From positions 62,001 to 126,000 of the forward strand of contig NZ_JAGQDH010000001.1 of NCBI RefSeq assembly GCF_018069895.1: DNA of 64,000 bases, in the 5' to 3' direction. Shown here in pieces: positions 42,502 to 50,603 of this stretch (its first letter is position 1; the number at the start of each line of letters is the position of its first letter). Both the position numbers and the translations under genes were made by a program. The notes under the pieces are model-generated. The model made no database searches and was not told where the DNA came from. It saw only the letters and a program-made list of their open reading frames with translations. This stretch comes from Roseovarius autotrophicus. Lineage in GTDB: Bacteria > Pseudomonadota > Alphaproteobacteria > Rhodobacterales > Rhodobacteraceae.

Positions 42502-45500
42502 ATGGGAACGCAGAAGGTTTCGCTGAACGATCGGTTTGATCTGGAGAAATCGCCGGTGCTGCTTAACGGCACGCAGGCGCTGGTGCGGCTGATGCTGATG
42601 CAGAAGGCGCGCGACTGTGCCGCGGGGCTCAATACCGCAGGCTATGTCACCGGCTATCGCGGCTCGCCTCTGGGGGCGGTGGATTTGCAGATGCGCCGCG
42701 CCGAAAAGGTGCTCACAGCGTCCGACATCCGGTTTCAGGAGGGGCTGAACGAGGATCTGGCCGCCACAGCGCTCTGGGGCACGCAGCAGGCGGAGTTGCG
42801 CGGCGAGGGCACGCATGACGGCGTCTTTGGTCTTTGGTATGGCAAGGGGCCGGGGGTGGACCGCTCGGGCGATGTGATGCGCCATGCCAACATGGCGGGC
42901 ACCTCGCCCCATGGCGGGGTTCTGATGGCCATGGGGGATGACCACACTGGCGAATCCTCGACCGTGTGCCACCAATCCGACTGGGCGTTGGTCGATGCCT
43001 ATATGCCGGTGCTGTCGCCTGCGGGTGTGCAGGAGATCCTTGATTTCGGGCTCTATGGTTTTGCGCTCAGCCGGTTCGCGGGGGTCTGGGCCGGTCTCAA
43101 GACGATGAAGGACACGGTGGAGGTGACAAGCGTTGTCGATGGCCGCCCGGACCGGATGCAGTTTGTCATGCCACAGATCGACATGCCCGAGGGGGGCCTC
43201 AATATCCGGCTCAACGATCACTGGATCGCGCAAGAGGCGCGGATGATCGACCACAAGCGTTTTGCCGCAGAGGCGTTTTCCCACGCCAACCGGATGGACC
43301 GGCGGATGCACGGCAAGGCGGGGGCGAAGATAGGGTTCGTGGCGGCGGGCAAGAACTGGCTGGACCTCGTCCATGCGATGTCGCTTCTGGGCATCGACGA
43401 GGCGGAATGTGCGCGGCTGGGGATCACCACCTACAAGGTGGGCCAGACCTTCCCCATGGACATGAAGGGGTTTCACGACTGGGCCGAGGGACTCGACCTG
43501 ATTGTGGTGGTGGAAGAAAAGCGCAAGCTCATCGAGGTGCAGATCAAGGAGGCGATTTTCGACGACCGGCGGGGCAGGCGCGTCTATGGCTGGTATAAAG
43601 GCGGGGCCGGCGGGATGCACCGCGAGGAGCTTTTTCCGACGCGCTTTGCGCTCGATCCGGTGTGGATCGCGGAAAAGCTGGGGGAAATCCTGATCGAGGA
43701 GGGGCGCGGCACCGACCGGATCAAGGCCGGGATGGCCGAGATCGCGGAGGCCAAGAAGGGCGACAATGCCGAGGAAATCGCCAGCCGTCTGCCCTATTTC
43801 TGCTCGGGCTGTCCGCACAACACCTCCACCAAACTGCCCGAGGGCAGCCGCGCCTACGCGGGCATCGGCTGTCATATCATGGCGCTGTGGATGGATCGAG
43901 GTACCAGCGGTTACACCCACATGGGTGGCGAGGGCGCCAACTGGATCGGCGAGGCACCGTTTTCCAAACGCAAGCATGTGTTCCAGAACCTCGGCGACGG
44001 AACCTACAACCACTCGGGTATCCTTGCGATTCGTGCCGCCCTCGCGGCGAACACGACGATCACCTACAAGATCCTCTATAACGATGCCGTCGCCATGACC
44101 GGCGGGCAGCCCAACGAGGGTGGCCTGAGCCCGCAGCGCATCGCGCAGGAATTGCGCGCCATGGGGGTGAAGACCATTTTCGTGGTACAGGATGAAAAGG
44201 AGCAGGTGGCGCGCGAGGGCTTTCCCTCGGGCCTCGAATTTCACCTGCGCGCCGATCTGCCGCGTGTACAGGACCGCTGCACCGAAATCGAGGGCGTGAG
44301 CGTCATCCTCTATGTCCAGACCTGCGCCGCCGAGAAGCGCCGCCGCCGTAAGCGGGGCAAGTTCCCTGACCCCGACCGCCGCGTATTCATCAACACGGAC
44401 GTGTGCGAGGGCTGCGGCGATTGCGGGGTGCAGTCGAATTGCGTCTCGATCGTGCCGGTTGAGACGGAGCTTGGTCGCAAGCGCGCGATCGACCAATCGA
44501 GCTGCAACAAGGACTTTTCGTGCCTCAAGGGGTTCTGCCCCTCTTTCGTGACGCTGGAAGGGGCGAAGATCCGCAAGGAAGCAAGCGCCGATCTGGCGCT
44601 GCCGGACCTGCCCCTGCCAAACCTGCCCGAGATCCGGGGCACGCATAACGTGGTCATCACCGGGGTGGGCGGCACCGGCGTTGTCACCATCGGCGCGATC
44701 CTTGCACAGGCGGCGCAGATCGACGGCAAGGGCGCAGGCATGATGGAAATGGCGGGCCTCGCGCAGAAGGGCGGCGCGGTGCATATTCATTGCCGCCTGG
44801 CCAATCGCCCCGAGGATATCAGCGCCATCCGCGTGGCCACCGGAGAGGCGGACGCGCTGATCGGCGGCGATCTGGTGGTGAGCGCGGGGGCCAAGACGCT
44901 TGGCCTCACGCGGGCGGGGCGCACGGGCGCGGTGGTCAACAGCCACGAGATCATCACCGGCGAATTTACCCGCGACACCGAGTTCCGCCTGCCTGCCGAG
45001 CGGCTGGCGCTGGCGCTTCAGGCGCGGCTGCGCGAGGATGTGCAGCTTCTCGATGCCTCGGAACTGGCGCGCGTCGCCATGGGTGATTCGATCTATTCCA
45101 ACATGATGGTGTTCGGCGCGGCCTGGCAGCGGGGACTTGTGCCGCTCAGCCAAGAGGCAATCGTAGAGGCGATCCGCCTCAACGGCGCGGCGGTGGAGGC
45201 CAATCTGCGCGCCTTCGAGGTGGGCCGATGGGCGGCGCATGACCCGGAGGCGGCGGCGCGCCTGGCGACGCCCAGACTGGTGGAGAAACCGAGGACGCTG
45301 GAGGAACGGATCGCCTTCCGTGCCGATCACCTTGTCGCCTATCAGGGCAAGCGGCTGGCGCGGCGCTATCGCAAGCTGGTGGACAGCGTGGCCGATGGGG
45401 ACGTGAAGGAGGCGGTAGCCAAGGGCTATCACAAGCTGCTTGCCTACAAGGACGAATACGAGGTGGCGCGTCTGCATCTGGCGACGGAAGCGAAGGCGCG

Positions 45501-45921
45501 CGCCGAGTTCGGGGGCGATTTCAAGATGAAATTCCACCTCGCCCCGCCGGTTCTGTCGAAAACCGGCCCCGATGGTCGCCCGCAAAAGCGCGAATACGGC
45601 CCCGGCATGGTGCGCGGTTTCCGCCTTCTGGCGCGGCTGAAAGCCTTGCGCGACACGCCGCTCGATCCGTTCGCTCGCAATCCCGAGCGCCGGATGGAGC
45701 GCGCATTGATCAAGCAATACGAGGCCGACATGGCCGAAGTGCTGCCCAAACTCGATGCGCGCACCCGCGACGCGGTGATTGCGCTGGCGGAACTGCCCAT
45801 GCAGATCAAGGGTTTCGGTCCGGTGAAACAGGCCAATGAGCAAAAGGCCGCGAAACGGCGCGAGGAGTTGCTGGCCGTGATCCGCGCAGGCGGACCGGAG
45901 ATTGCGCGTGCGGCAGAATGA
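42502..45921 (+). CDS. Indolepyruvate ferredoxin oxidoreductase, fused large form
   Basis: A 1139-residue enzyme that decarboxylates aryl (and possibly branched-chain) pyruvates to acyl-CoA using thiamine diphosphate and iron-sulfur clusters. Alpha-like, ferredoxin-like and beta-like regions are fused in one chain. Visible: GYRGSPLGAVD near the N-terminus, the cysteine motif FCSGCPHNTS, the TPP region GDGTYNHSGILAIR, the cluster motif CEGCGDCGVQSNC and, further on, CLKGFCP, then the gamma-like VVITGVGGTGVVTIG. ATG 42502 follows GGGAGG. It probably serves Phe/Tyr/Trp catabolism. Confidence 0.9.
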   Translation: MGTQKVSLNDRFDLEKSPVLLNGTQALVRLMLMQKARDCAAGLNTAGYVTGYRGSPLGAVDLQMRRAEKVLTASDIRFQEGLNEDLAATALWGTQQAELRGEGTHDGVFGLWYGKGPGVDRSGDVMRHANMAGTSPHGGVLMAMGDDHTGESSTVCHQSDWALVDAYMPVLSPAGVQEILDFGLYGFALSRFAGVWAGLKTMKDTVEVTSVVDGRPDRMQFVMPQIDMPEGGLNIRLNDHWIAQEARMIDHKRFAAEAFSHANRMDRRMHGKAGAKIGFVAAGKNWLDLVHAMSLLGIDEAECARLGITTYKVGQTFPMDMKGFHDWAEGLDLIVVVEEKRKLIEVQIKEAIFDDRRGRRVYGWYKGGAGGMHREELFPTRFALDPVWIAEKLGEILIEEGRGTDRIKAGMAEIAEAKKGDNAEEIASRLPYFCSGCPHNTSTKLPEGSRAYAGIGCHIMALWMDRGTSGYTHMGGEGANWIGEAPFSKRKHVFQNLGDGTYNHSGILAIRAALAANTTITYKILYNDAVAMTGGQPNEGGLSPQRIAQELRAMGVKTIFVVQDEKEQVAREGFPSGLEFHLRADLPRVQDRCTEIEGVSVILYVQTCAAEKRRRRKRGKFPDPDRRVFINTDVCEGCGDCGVQSNCVSIVPVETELGRKRAIDQSSCNKDFSCLKGFCPSFVTLEGAKIRKEASADLALPDLPLPNLPEIRGTHNVVITGVGGTGVVTIGAILAQAAQIDGKGAGMMEMAGLAQKGGAVHIHCRLANRPEDISAIRVATGEADALIGGDLVVSAGAKTLGLTRAGRTGAVVNSHEIITGEFTRDTEFRLPAERLALALQARLREDVQLLDASELARVAMGDSIYSNMMVFGAAWQRGLVPLSQEAIVEAIRLNGAAVEANLRAFEVGRWAAHDPEAAARLATPRLVEKPRTLEERIAFRADHLVAYQGKRLARRYRKLVDSVADGDVKEAVAKGYHKLLAYKDEYEVARLHLATEAKARAEFGGDFKMKFHLAPPVLSKTGPDGRPQKREYGPGMVRGFRLLARLKALRDTPLDPFARNPERRMERALIKQYEADMAEVLPKLDARTRDAVIALAELPMQIKGFGPVKQANEQKAAKRREELLAVIRAGGPEIARAAE

Positions 45922-45939
45922 CCGTCATCAAAATGTCAT
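45922..45939 (+). promoter_or_regulatory. Pho-box-like direct repeat upstream of acyltransferase
   Basis: CCGTCAT-CAAA-ATGTCAT: two 7-mers matching CTGTCAT at six of seven positions each, with the four-base spacer of a PhoB box. Weaker units continue at about 11-base steps (TCTGGTC, then CTGTCGC at 45954). A CATAGAT-like -10 lies 22 bases beyond. It begins directly after the stop codon of the oxidoreductase gene and leads to the acyltransferase at 46002. Confidence 0.5.
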
Positions 45940-46001
45940 GTGATCTGGTCGCGCCTGTCGCATAGATCTGAGGGGTCAGAGACTCAATCCAGGGACGGCC
46001 T

Positions 46002-46865
46002 ATGCGCCCCGAACGCCAGATCGCTCGCGACATCAGCTATTCCTGGTCTGCCCAGACCAGGGGCGGGCGGGCCTTGATTCGCACCATGGAGAACCTCACT
46101 GGACGGATCGGCCTGATCAAGCGCGCGGCGGGCTATGAGCACGAGGTGGCGCGGGGCCGTGATTTCTGGGAGGTGATCTCGGAGCGTTACGGCATCGGCC
46201 TGGAGGTGCTGGGCGGCAGTCTTGACCTCATCCCGCGCGAGGGGCCTCTGGTGCTGATTGCCAATCACCCCTACGGCATTCTGGACGGGCTGATGATGGG
46301 ATTGATCCTGAGCCGCGCGCGGGGTGATTTCCGCATTCTCGCCCATCAGATATTCCGCAAGGCGCCCGATCTCGAACGCATCGTCCTGCCGATCAGTTTC
46401 GACGAGACCAAGGAGGCCGTCGCGCTCAATCTGGAAACGCGCAAGGTGGCGCTGTCGTATCTCGGGCAGGGCGGGGCCATCGGCATCTTTCCCGGCGGCA
46501 CGGTCAGCACGGCGGCGCGACCGTTCTCGCGCCCGCTCGATCCCGGCTGGCGCGGCTTTACCGCGCGCATGATCGCCAAGTCCGATGCCACGGTGGTGCC
46601 TGTCTATTTCGACGGGCACACGAGCCGCCTGTTTCAGCTTGCCAGCCACTTGCATATGACGCTGCGCATGGGGCTTTTGATCAAGGAATTCCGCAAGCGG
46701 GTGGATACGCCCGTTGGCGTCGTCATCGGTGCGCCGATCCCGCGCGCCGTCCTTGCGCCCTATGCGGGCGATACCAAATCGCTCATGGCGTTCCTGCGCC
46801 AAAAGACCTATGAATTGTCGCCAAATCCGGTCGCGGCCTCCGAGATCGGGTTCGAGTTCGACTGA
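46002..46865 (+). CDS. Lysophospholipid acyltransferase-like protein
   Basis: A 287-residue PlsC-superfamily enzyme lacking an obvious transmembrane helix. The acceptor motif is NHPYGILDG, with five residues between His and Asp instead of the usual four, and the second motif is GIFPGGTVST. A basic segment (GRIGLIKRAAGYEHE) may bind the membrane. It may acylate a lysolipid, including phosphorus-free lipids. A Pho-box-like sequence in its promoter hints at induction under phosphate limitation. It is separate from olsA at 36.8 kb. Confidence 0.8.
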   Translation: MRPERQIARDISYSWSAQTRGGRALIRTMENLTGRIGLIKRAAGYEHEVARGRDFWEVISERYGIGLEVLGGSLDLIPREGPLVLIANHPYGILDGLMMGLILSRARGDFRILAHQIFRKAPDLERIVLPISFDETKEAVALNLETRKVALSYLGQGGAIGIFPGGTVSTAARPFSRPLDPGWRGFTARMIAKSDATVVPVYFDGHTSRLFQLASHLHMTLRMGLLIKEFRKRVDTPVGVVIGAPIPRAVLAPYAGDTKSLMAFLRQKTYELSPNPVAASEIGFEFD

Positions 46866-46883
46866 TTTCTCGCGGGTGGCCTC

Positions 46884-47696
46884 ATGGCGGTAGGGATTTT
46901 CGATAGCGGGCTGGGCGGCCTGACGGTCTGGGACGCGGTGCACAAGCGCCTGCCCGAGGTGCCGTTCGTCTATCTGGGCGACAATGCGCATACGCCTTAT
47001 GGCGTGCGCGATGCCGATGACATCTACGCCCTGACCACGGCCTCGGTGGCGCGGCTGTTCGAGGCGGGCTGCGATCTGGTGATTCTTGCCTGCAACACCG
47101 CGAGCGCCGCCGCGCTGCGCCGGATGCAGGAACGGTGGGTGCCCGCCGACAAGCGTGTTCTGGGCGTGTTCGTGCCGTTGATCGAGGCGCTGACCGAGCG
47201 GCAATGGGGCGACAATTCCCCCCCGCGCGAGGTTGAGGTCAAGAACGTGGCACTCTTTGCCACCCCTGCCACCGTGGCAAGCCGCGCGTTCCAGCGCGAA
47301 CTGGCGTTCCGCGCCATCGGCGTGGATGTCGAGGCGCAGGCCTGCGGCGGCGTGGTCGATGCCATCGAGGAGGGCGACATGATCCTGGCCGAGGCGCTGG
47401 TGCGCTCTCATGTCGATGCGCTCAAGCGCAAGATGCCGCATCCGCAGGCGGCGGTGCTGGGCTGCACGCATTATCCGCTGGTGGAAGAGGTGTTCCGTGA
47501 CGCGCTCGGGCCCGATGTGACGGTCTATTCGCAACCGTCGCTGGTGGCGGCGAGCCTTGCCGATTACCTCAGGCGCCGCCCTGAGAAGGTGGGGACGGGC
47601 GGCGAGGCGATGTTTCTCACTACCGGCGATCCCAAGCGCGTCTCCTCCCGCGCGACGCAGTTTCTCCGACGAGAGATCACGTTCCGCTCTGCCTGA
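46884..47696 (+). CDS. murI: Glutamate racemase
   Basis: A 270-residue enzyme that makes D-glutamate for peptidoglycan. Both catalytic cysteines are visible in [12 protein letters not shown] and [11 protein letters not shown], and the N-terminal [16 protein letters not shown] and [11 protein letters not shown] are typical. It starts 18 bases after the acyltransferase gene and is followed by argC after 30 bases. Confidence 0.94.
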   Translation: MAVGIFDSGLGGLTVWDAVHKRLPEVPFVYLGDNAHTPYGVRDADDIYALTTASVARLFEAGCDLVILACNTASAAALRRMQERWVPADKRVLGVFVPLIEALTERQWGDNSPPREVEVKNVALFATPATVASRAFQRELAFRAIGVDVEAQACGGVVDAIEEGDMILAEALVRSHVDALKRKMPHPQAAVLGCTHYPLVEEVFRDALGPDVTVYSQPSLVAASLADYLRRRPEKVGTGGEAMFLTTGDPKRVSSRATQFLRREITFRSA

Positions 47697-47726
47697 TCCC
47701 GACTGACCCTCCGCCATGAGGATAGC

Positions 47727-48755
47727 ATGACCCATAAAATCGCCATTCTCGGGGCCTCCGGCTATACCGGAGCCGAGCTTGCCCGCCTCATTGCCACCCA
47801 TCCATCGCTGGACATCGTGGCGCTGGCCGCCAATTCCAAGGCAGGTCAATCCATGGGGCAGGTGTTCCCGCATCTGCGCCATCTCGACCTGCCCGATCTG
47901 GTGACGATCGAAGATATTGATTTCTCGGGCATTGATCTGTGTTTCTGCGCCCTGCCGCACAAGACCAGCCAGGAGGTGATCGCGCGCCTGCCGCGCGATC
48001 TGCGCATCGTGGACCTGTCCGCCGATTTCCGCCTGCGCGATCCGGGCGATTACCAGAAATGGTATGGCAACCCCCATGCCGCGCCCGAGTTGCAGAAAGA
48101 GGCGGTCTATGGGTTGACCGAGTTCTACCGCGCCGAGATCGCGGGGGCGCGACTGGTGGCGGGGACGGGCTGCAACGCGGCGACCGGCCAATATATCCTG
48201 CGGCCGCTGATTGCGGCGGGGGTGATCGAACTTGACGAGATCATCCTTGACCTGAAATGCGGCGTGTCGGGCGCCGGGCGCAGCCTGAAGGAAAACCTGC
48301 TCCATGCGGAATTGTCCGAGGGCTATCACGCCTATTCGGTGGGCGGCACGCATCGCCATCTGGGCGAGTTCGATCAGGAACTGTCGCGTGTGGCGGGTCG
48401 CAAGGTGGAAATCCAGTTCACCCCCCATCTGCTTCCGGCCAATCGCGGCATCCTTGCCACCGCCTATGTGCGGGGGGACGCGGGCCGGATCCACGACACG
48501 CTTGTTGCGGCCTATGCCGATGAGCCGTTCCTGATCACCTTGCCCATGGGCGAGACCCCGAGCACGCGCCACATTCGCGGCAGCAATTTTTGTCATATCG
48601 GCGTGGTGGCCGACCGGCGCGAGGGCCGCGCCATCGTTATCGCAGCCCTCGACAACCTGACAAAAGGCAGCAGCGGGCAGGCGTTGCAAAACGCCAATCT
48701 GATGTTATCTGAACCAGAGGTGACGGGGCTGATGCTCGCACCCGTCTTTCCCTGA
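47727..48755 (+). CDS. argC: N-acetyl-gamma-glutamyl-phosphate reductase
   Basis: A 342-residue NADP-dependent enzyme of arginine synthesis. The NADP motif is [15 protein letters not shown], the active-site Cys is in [12 protein letters not shown], and [12 protein letters not shown] and [12 protein letters not shown] are conserved. This is the long form without fusion. It ends 18 bases before ccmE. The window also holds arginine breakdown genes at 58-60.6 kb, so synthesis and catabolism are encoded about 10 kb apart. Confidence 0.94.
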   Translation: MTHKIAILGASGYTGAELARLIATHPSLDIVALAANSKAGQSMGQVFPHLRHLDLPDLVTIEDIDFSGIDLCFCALPHKTSQEVIARLPRDLRIVDLSADFRLRDPGDYQKWYGNPHAAPELQKEAVYGLTEFYRAEIAGARLVAGTGCNAATGQYILRPLIAAGVIELDEIILDLKCGVSGAGRSLKENLLHAELSEGYHAYSVGGTHRHLGEFDQELSRVAGRKVEIQFTPHLLPANRGILATAYVRGDAGRIHDTLVAAYADEPFLITLPMGETPSTRHIRGSNFCHIGVVADRREGRAIVIAALDNLTKGSSGQALQNANLMLSEPEVTGLMLAPVFP

Positions 48756-48773
48756 GCTTTGCGAGGCAGACCA

Positions 48774-49220
48774 ATGAAAACTCTCAAGAAAAAACGCCGC
48801 GTTCAGATCATCGCCATCGCCGCCATTGCGCTCATCTCGGCGACCGCGCTGATCGGCTACGGAATGCGCGACGGGATCAACTTCTTCCGCTCGCCCTCGC
48901 AGATCATGGCAGAGCCGCCCGCACCCACCGAGGTGTTCCGTATCGGCGGGCTGGTCGAGACGGGCAGCATTGTGCGCGGGCAGGGCGAGGAGGTGCGCTT
49001 CATGGTGACCGATGGCGGGGCTTCGGTGCCGGTCGTGTATCGCGGCATCCTGCCTGATCTCTTCTCCGAGAACGAGGGGATGGTCGGCACCGGCAGCTAC
49101 CGCGACGGGGTGTTCGTCGCCACCGAAATCCTTGCCAAGCATGACGAGACCTACATGCCCCGCGAGGTCATCGACGCGCTCAAGGAACAGGGCGTCTATC
49201 AGGACCCCAAGGACAGCTGA
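48774..49220 (+). CDS. ccmE: Cytochrome c maturation protein CcmE
   Basis: A 148-residue periplasmic haem chaperone anchored by one N-terminal helix (IIAIAAIALISATALIGYG). Haem binds covalently to His123 in AKHDETYMP. FRIGGLVETGSI and VYRGILPDLF are family motifs. ATG 48774 is chosen over an in-frame codon 15 bases upstream, with GAGG before it. The double-hairpin repeat begins five bases after its stop, then come the muramidase and holin genes before ccmF. Confidence 0.94.
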   Translation: MKTLKKKRRVQIIAIAAIALISATALIGYGMRDGINFFRSPSQIMAEPPAPTEVFRIGGLVETGSIVRGQGEEVRFMVTDGGASVPVVYRGILPDLFSENEGMVGTGSYRDGVFVATEILAKHDETYMPREVIDALKEQGVYQDPKDS

Positions 49221-49225
49221 GCGGT

Positions 49226-49286
49226 TTCTTCTGGCCTGAAATATCCCGGGGGAGTCGCGCGGATGCGCGACGGGGGCAGCGCCCCC
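49226..49286 (+). repeat. Dispersed 61-bp double-hairpin repeat, copy 2
   Basis: Same layout as 24024-24084: TTCTTCTGGC, AAATATCCCGGGGGA, an 18-base hairpin and then GGGGGC-AGC-GCCCCC. The first hairpin here is GTCGCGC-GGAT-GCGCGAC, different in sequence from copy 1 but equally self-complementary, showing that pairing is what is kept. It follows ccmE on the same strand. Confidence 0.75.
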
Positions 49287-49369
49287 GCCCTGCACCGCGC
49301 GCCCCGCACAGGCGACGTTAATAATCGCATCGCCACACTTGCCACGGCACAAGGCAAGAGGTGGAGCAG

Positions 49370-49978
49370 ATGCGCAGCGTCCGGCAGCTGGCCGAGGACA
49401 TCGTCGCCCGCGAGGGCGGTTTCGTGGACGATCCCGACGATCCGGGCGGGGCCACGAATTTCGGGATCACGATCCACACCATGCGCCGTCTGGGGCTTGA
49501 CCTTGACGGCAACGGAATCATCGACACTGCTGATGTTCGCGTGCTCACCCGCGCGCGCGCCGTCGATATCTTCATTGAGCAGTATTACCATCGCACCGGG
49601 ATCGCGCGCCTGCCCGAGGCGCTGCGCCCGAGCGTCTTCGACATGCAGGTGAACGCGGGCGCGAATGCGGTGCGCATCCTGCAACGACTGTTGCGCGAGA
49701 TGGGCCATGCGGTCGATGTGGACGGGGTGATCGGGCCGCAGACCGTGGCCGCCACAGAGGCCGCAGCAAACGCCGCGCCCGATCACATCGCCGACGCCTA
49801 CGGGATCGCGCGGCGCAATTATTACCTCCGCCTTGCCGATGCCCGTATCGCCAGCCGCAAGTTCGCGCGCACGCGCAGCGGGGCCAAGGGTGGCTGGATC
49901 CGGCGCGCGGAAGAGTTCATCGCGCCACGCTTTCATCTCAGCGAAGCGGAATTCAACGCAAGGGTGGCGGCATGGTAA
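49370..49978 (+). CDS. Holin-associated N-acetylmuramidase (GH108) with EF-hand-like loop
   Basis: A 202-residue murein hydrolase. The GH108 start has the catalytic Glu15 in EGGFVDDPDDPGGATNFG. Residues 44-55 (DLDGNGIIDTAD) fit a canonical 12-residue EF-hand calcium loop at every ligand position. A peptidoglycan-binding-like domain follows (LREMGHAVDVDGVIGPQTVAA, ends given). There is no signal peptide, as expected for an endolysin released by a holin. It overlaps the holin gene by seven bases. In Rhodobacter such a pair lyses cells to release gene transfer agents; that role is inferred here. ATG 49370 has GAGG seven bases upstream. Confidence 0.85.
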   Translation: MRSVRQLAEDIVAREGGFVDDPDDPGGATNFGITIHTMRRLGLDLDGNGIIDTADVRVLTRARAVDIFIEQYYHRTGIARLPEALRPSVFDMQVNAGANAVRILQRLLREMGHAVDVDGVIGPQTVAATEAAANAAPDHIADAYGIARRNYYLRLADARIASRKFARTRSGAKGGWIRRAEEFIAPRFHLSEAEFNARVAAW

Positions 49979-50544
49979 GCGATGTCCTGCGGATACTGTT
50001 TGGCGGCAGCAATATCGTGCGCGAGACGGCGGAGGTGTTCCGCGTCAACGCGGAAGCCGCCGATGCGCGCGGCGCCGAGATGCAACGCGCAGCACTCGAC
50101 CAGATGGCGGCGGAGTTCCACGTCACGGAGCGCGGGCTGTTCGACCGGATCATCGACGGGCTGAACCGTCTGCCCCGCCCGGCGATGGCGCTTGGCACGC
50201 TGGGGCTGATGGTGGCGGCGATGGTCGATCCGTTGTGGTTTGGCGAGCGCATGGCGGGCCTGGCGCTGGTGCCAGAGCCGCTGTGGTGGCTTCTGGGGGC
50301 GATCGTCAGTTTCTATTTCGGCGCTCGCCATCAGGCCAAGGGGCAGGAGTTCCAACGCTCGCTCGCAACGACGCTGGCGCGCGCGCCGCAGGTGGTCGAG
50401 ACGGTGGCGACCATGCGCGCGCTGCGTGCCGACAGCCCCGGGGCCGCCGATCCGGGCGCGAATGCGCGGGTGGTGCTCGCGGTGACAGAGCCGGAGGCGA
50501 ACCGGGCGCTGGCCGAATGGCGAGCGCAAACCGCGACAATGTGA
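49972..50544 (+). CDS. Holin family protein (3-TM type)
   Basis: A 190-residue protein with a charged N-terminal half, then hydrophobic segments ALGTLGLMVAAMVDPLWF and LWWLLGAIVSFYFGARHQAKG (ends given), matching the alphaproteobacterial holin family found beside GH108 muramidases. It would form the membrane lesion that lets the muramidase reach the cell wall. It is located between ccmE and ccmF with no other phage gene nearby. Confidence 0.82.
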   Translation: MVSDVLRILFGGSNIVRETAEVFRVNAEAADARGAEMQRAALDQMAAEFHVTERGLFDRIIDGLNRLPRPAMALGTLGLMVAAMVDPLWFGERMAGLALVPEPLWWLLGAIVSFYFGARHQAKGQEFQRSLATTLARAPQVVETVATMRALRADSPGAADPGANARVVLAVTEPEANRALAEWRAQTATM

Positions 50545-50603
50545 TCCGCGCGACGGGCCGATTGCGATTGGACCGCCCGCGCCGCTGCGCTATCATCCCG
50601 GTC

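Noticed and set aside
42463-45843. Open frame of over 1100 codons antisense to the indolepyruvate oxidoreductase gene
   Set aside because: It mirrors the codon structure of a clear 1139-residue enzyme; its composition (His, Arg, Gly rich) is that of an antisense shadow in high-GC DNA.
45984-48689. Open frame of about 900 codons antisense to the acyltransferase, murI and argC
   Set aside because: It crosses three recognised genes and has no domain-like pattern; shadow of GC-rich coding DNA.
49226-50544. Possible prophage remnant
   Set aside because: Only a muramidase and a holin are present; no integrase, capsid, tail, repressor or attachment site is near. A dedicated lysis cassette is more likely.
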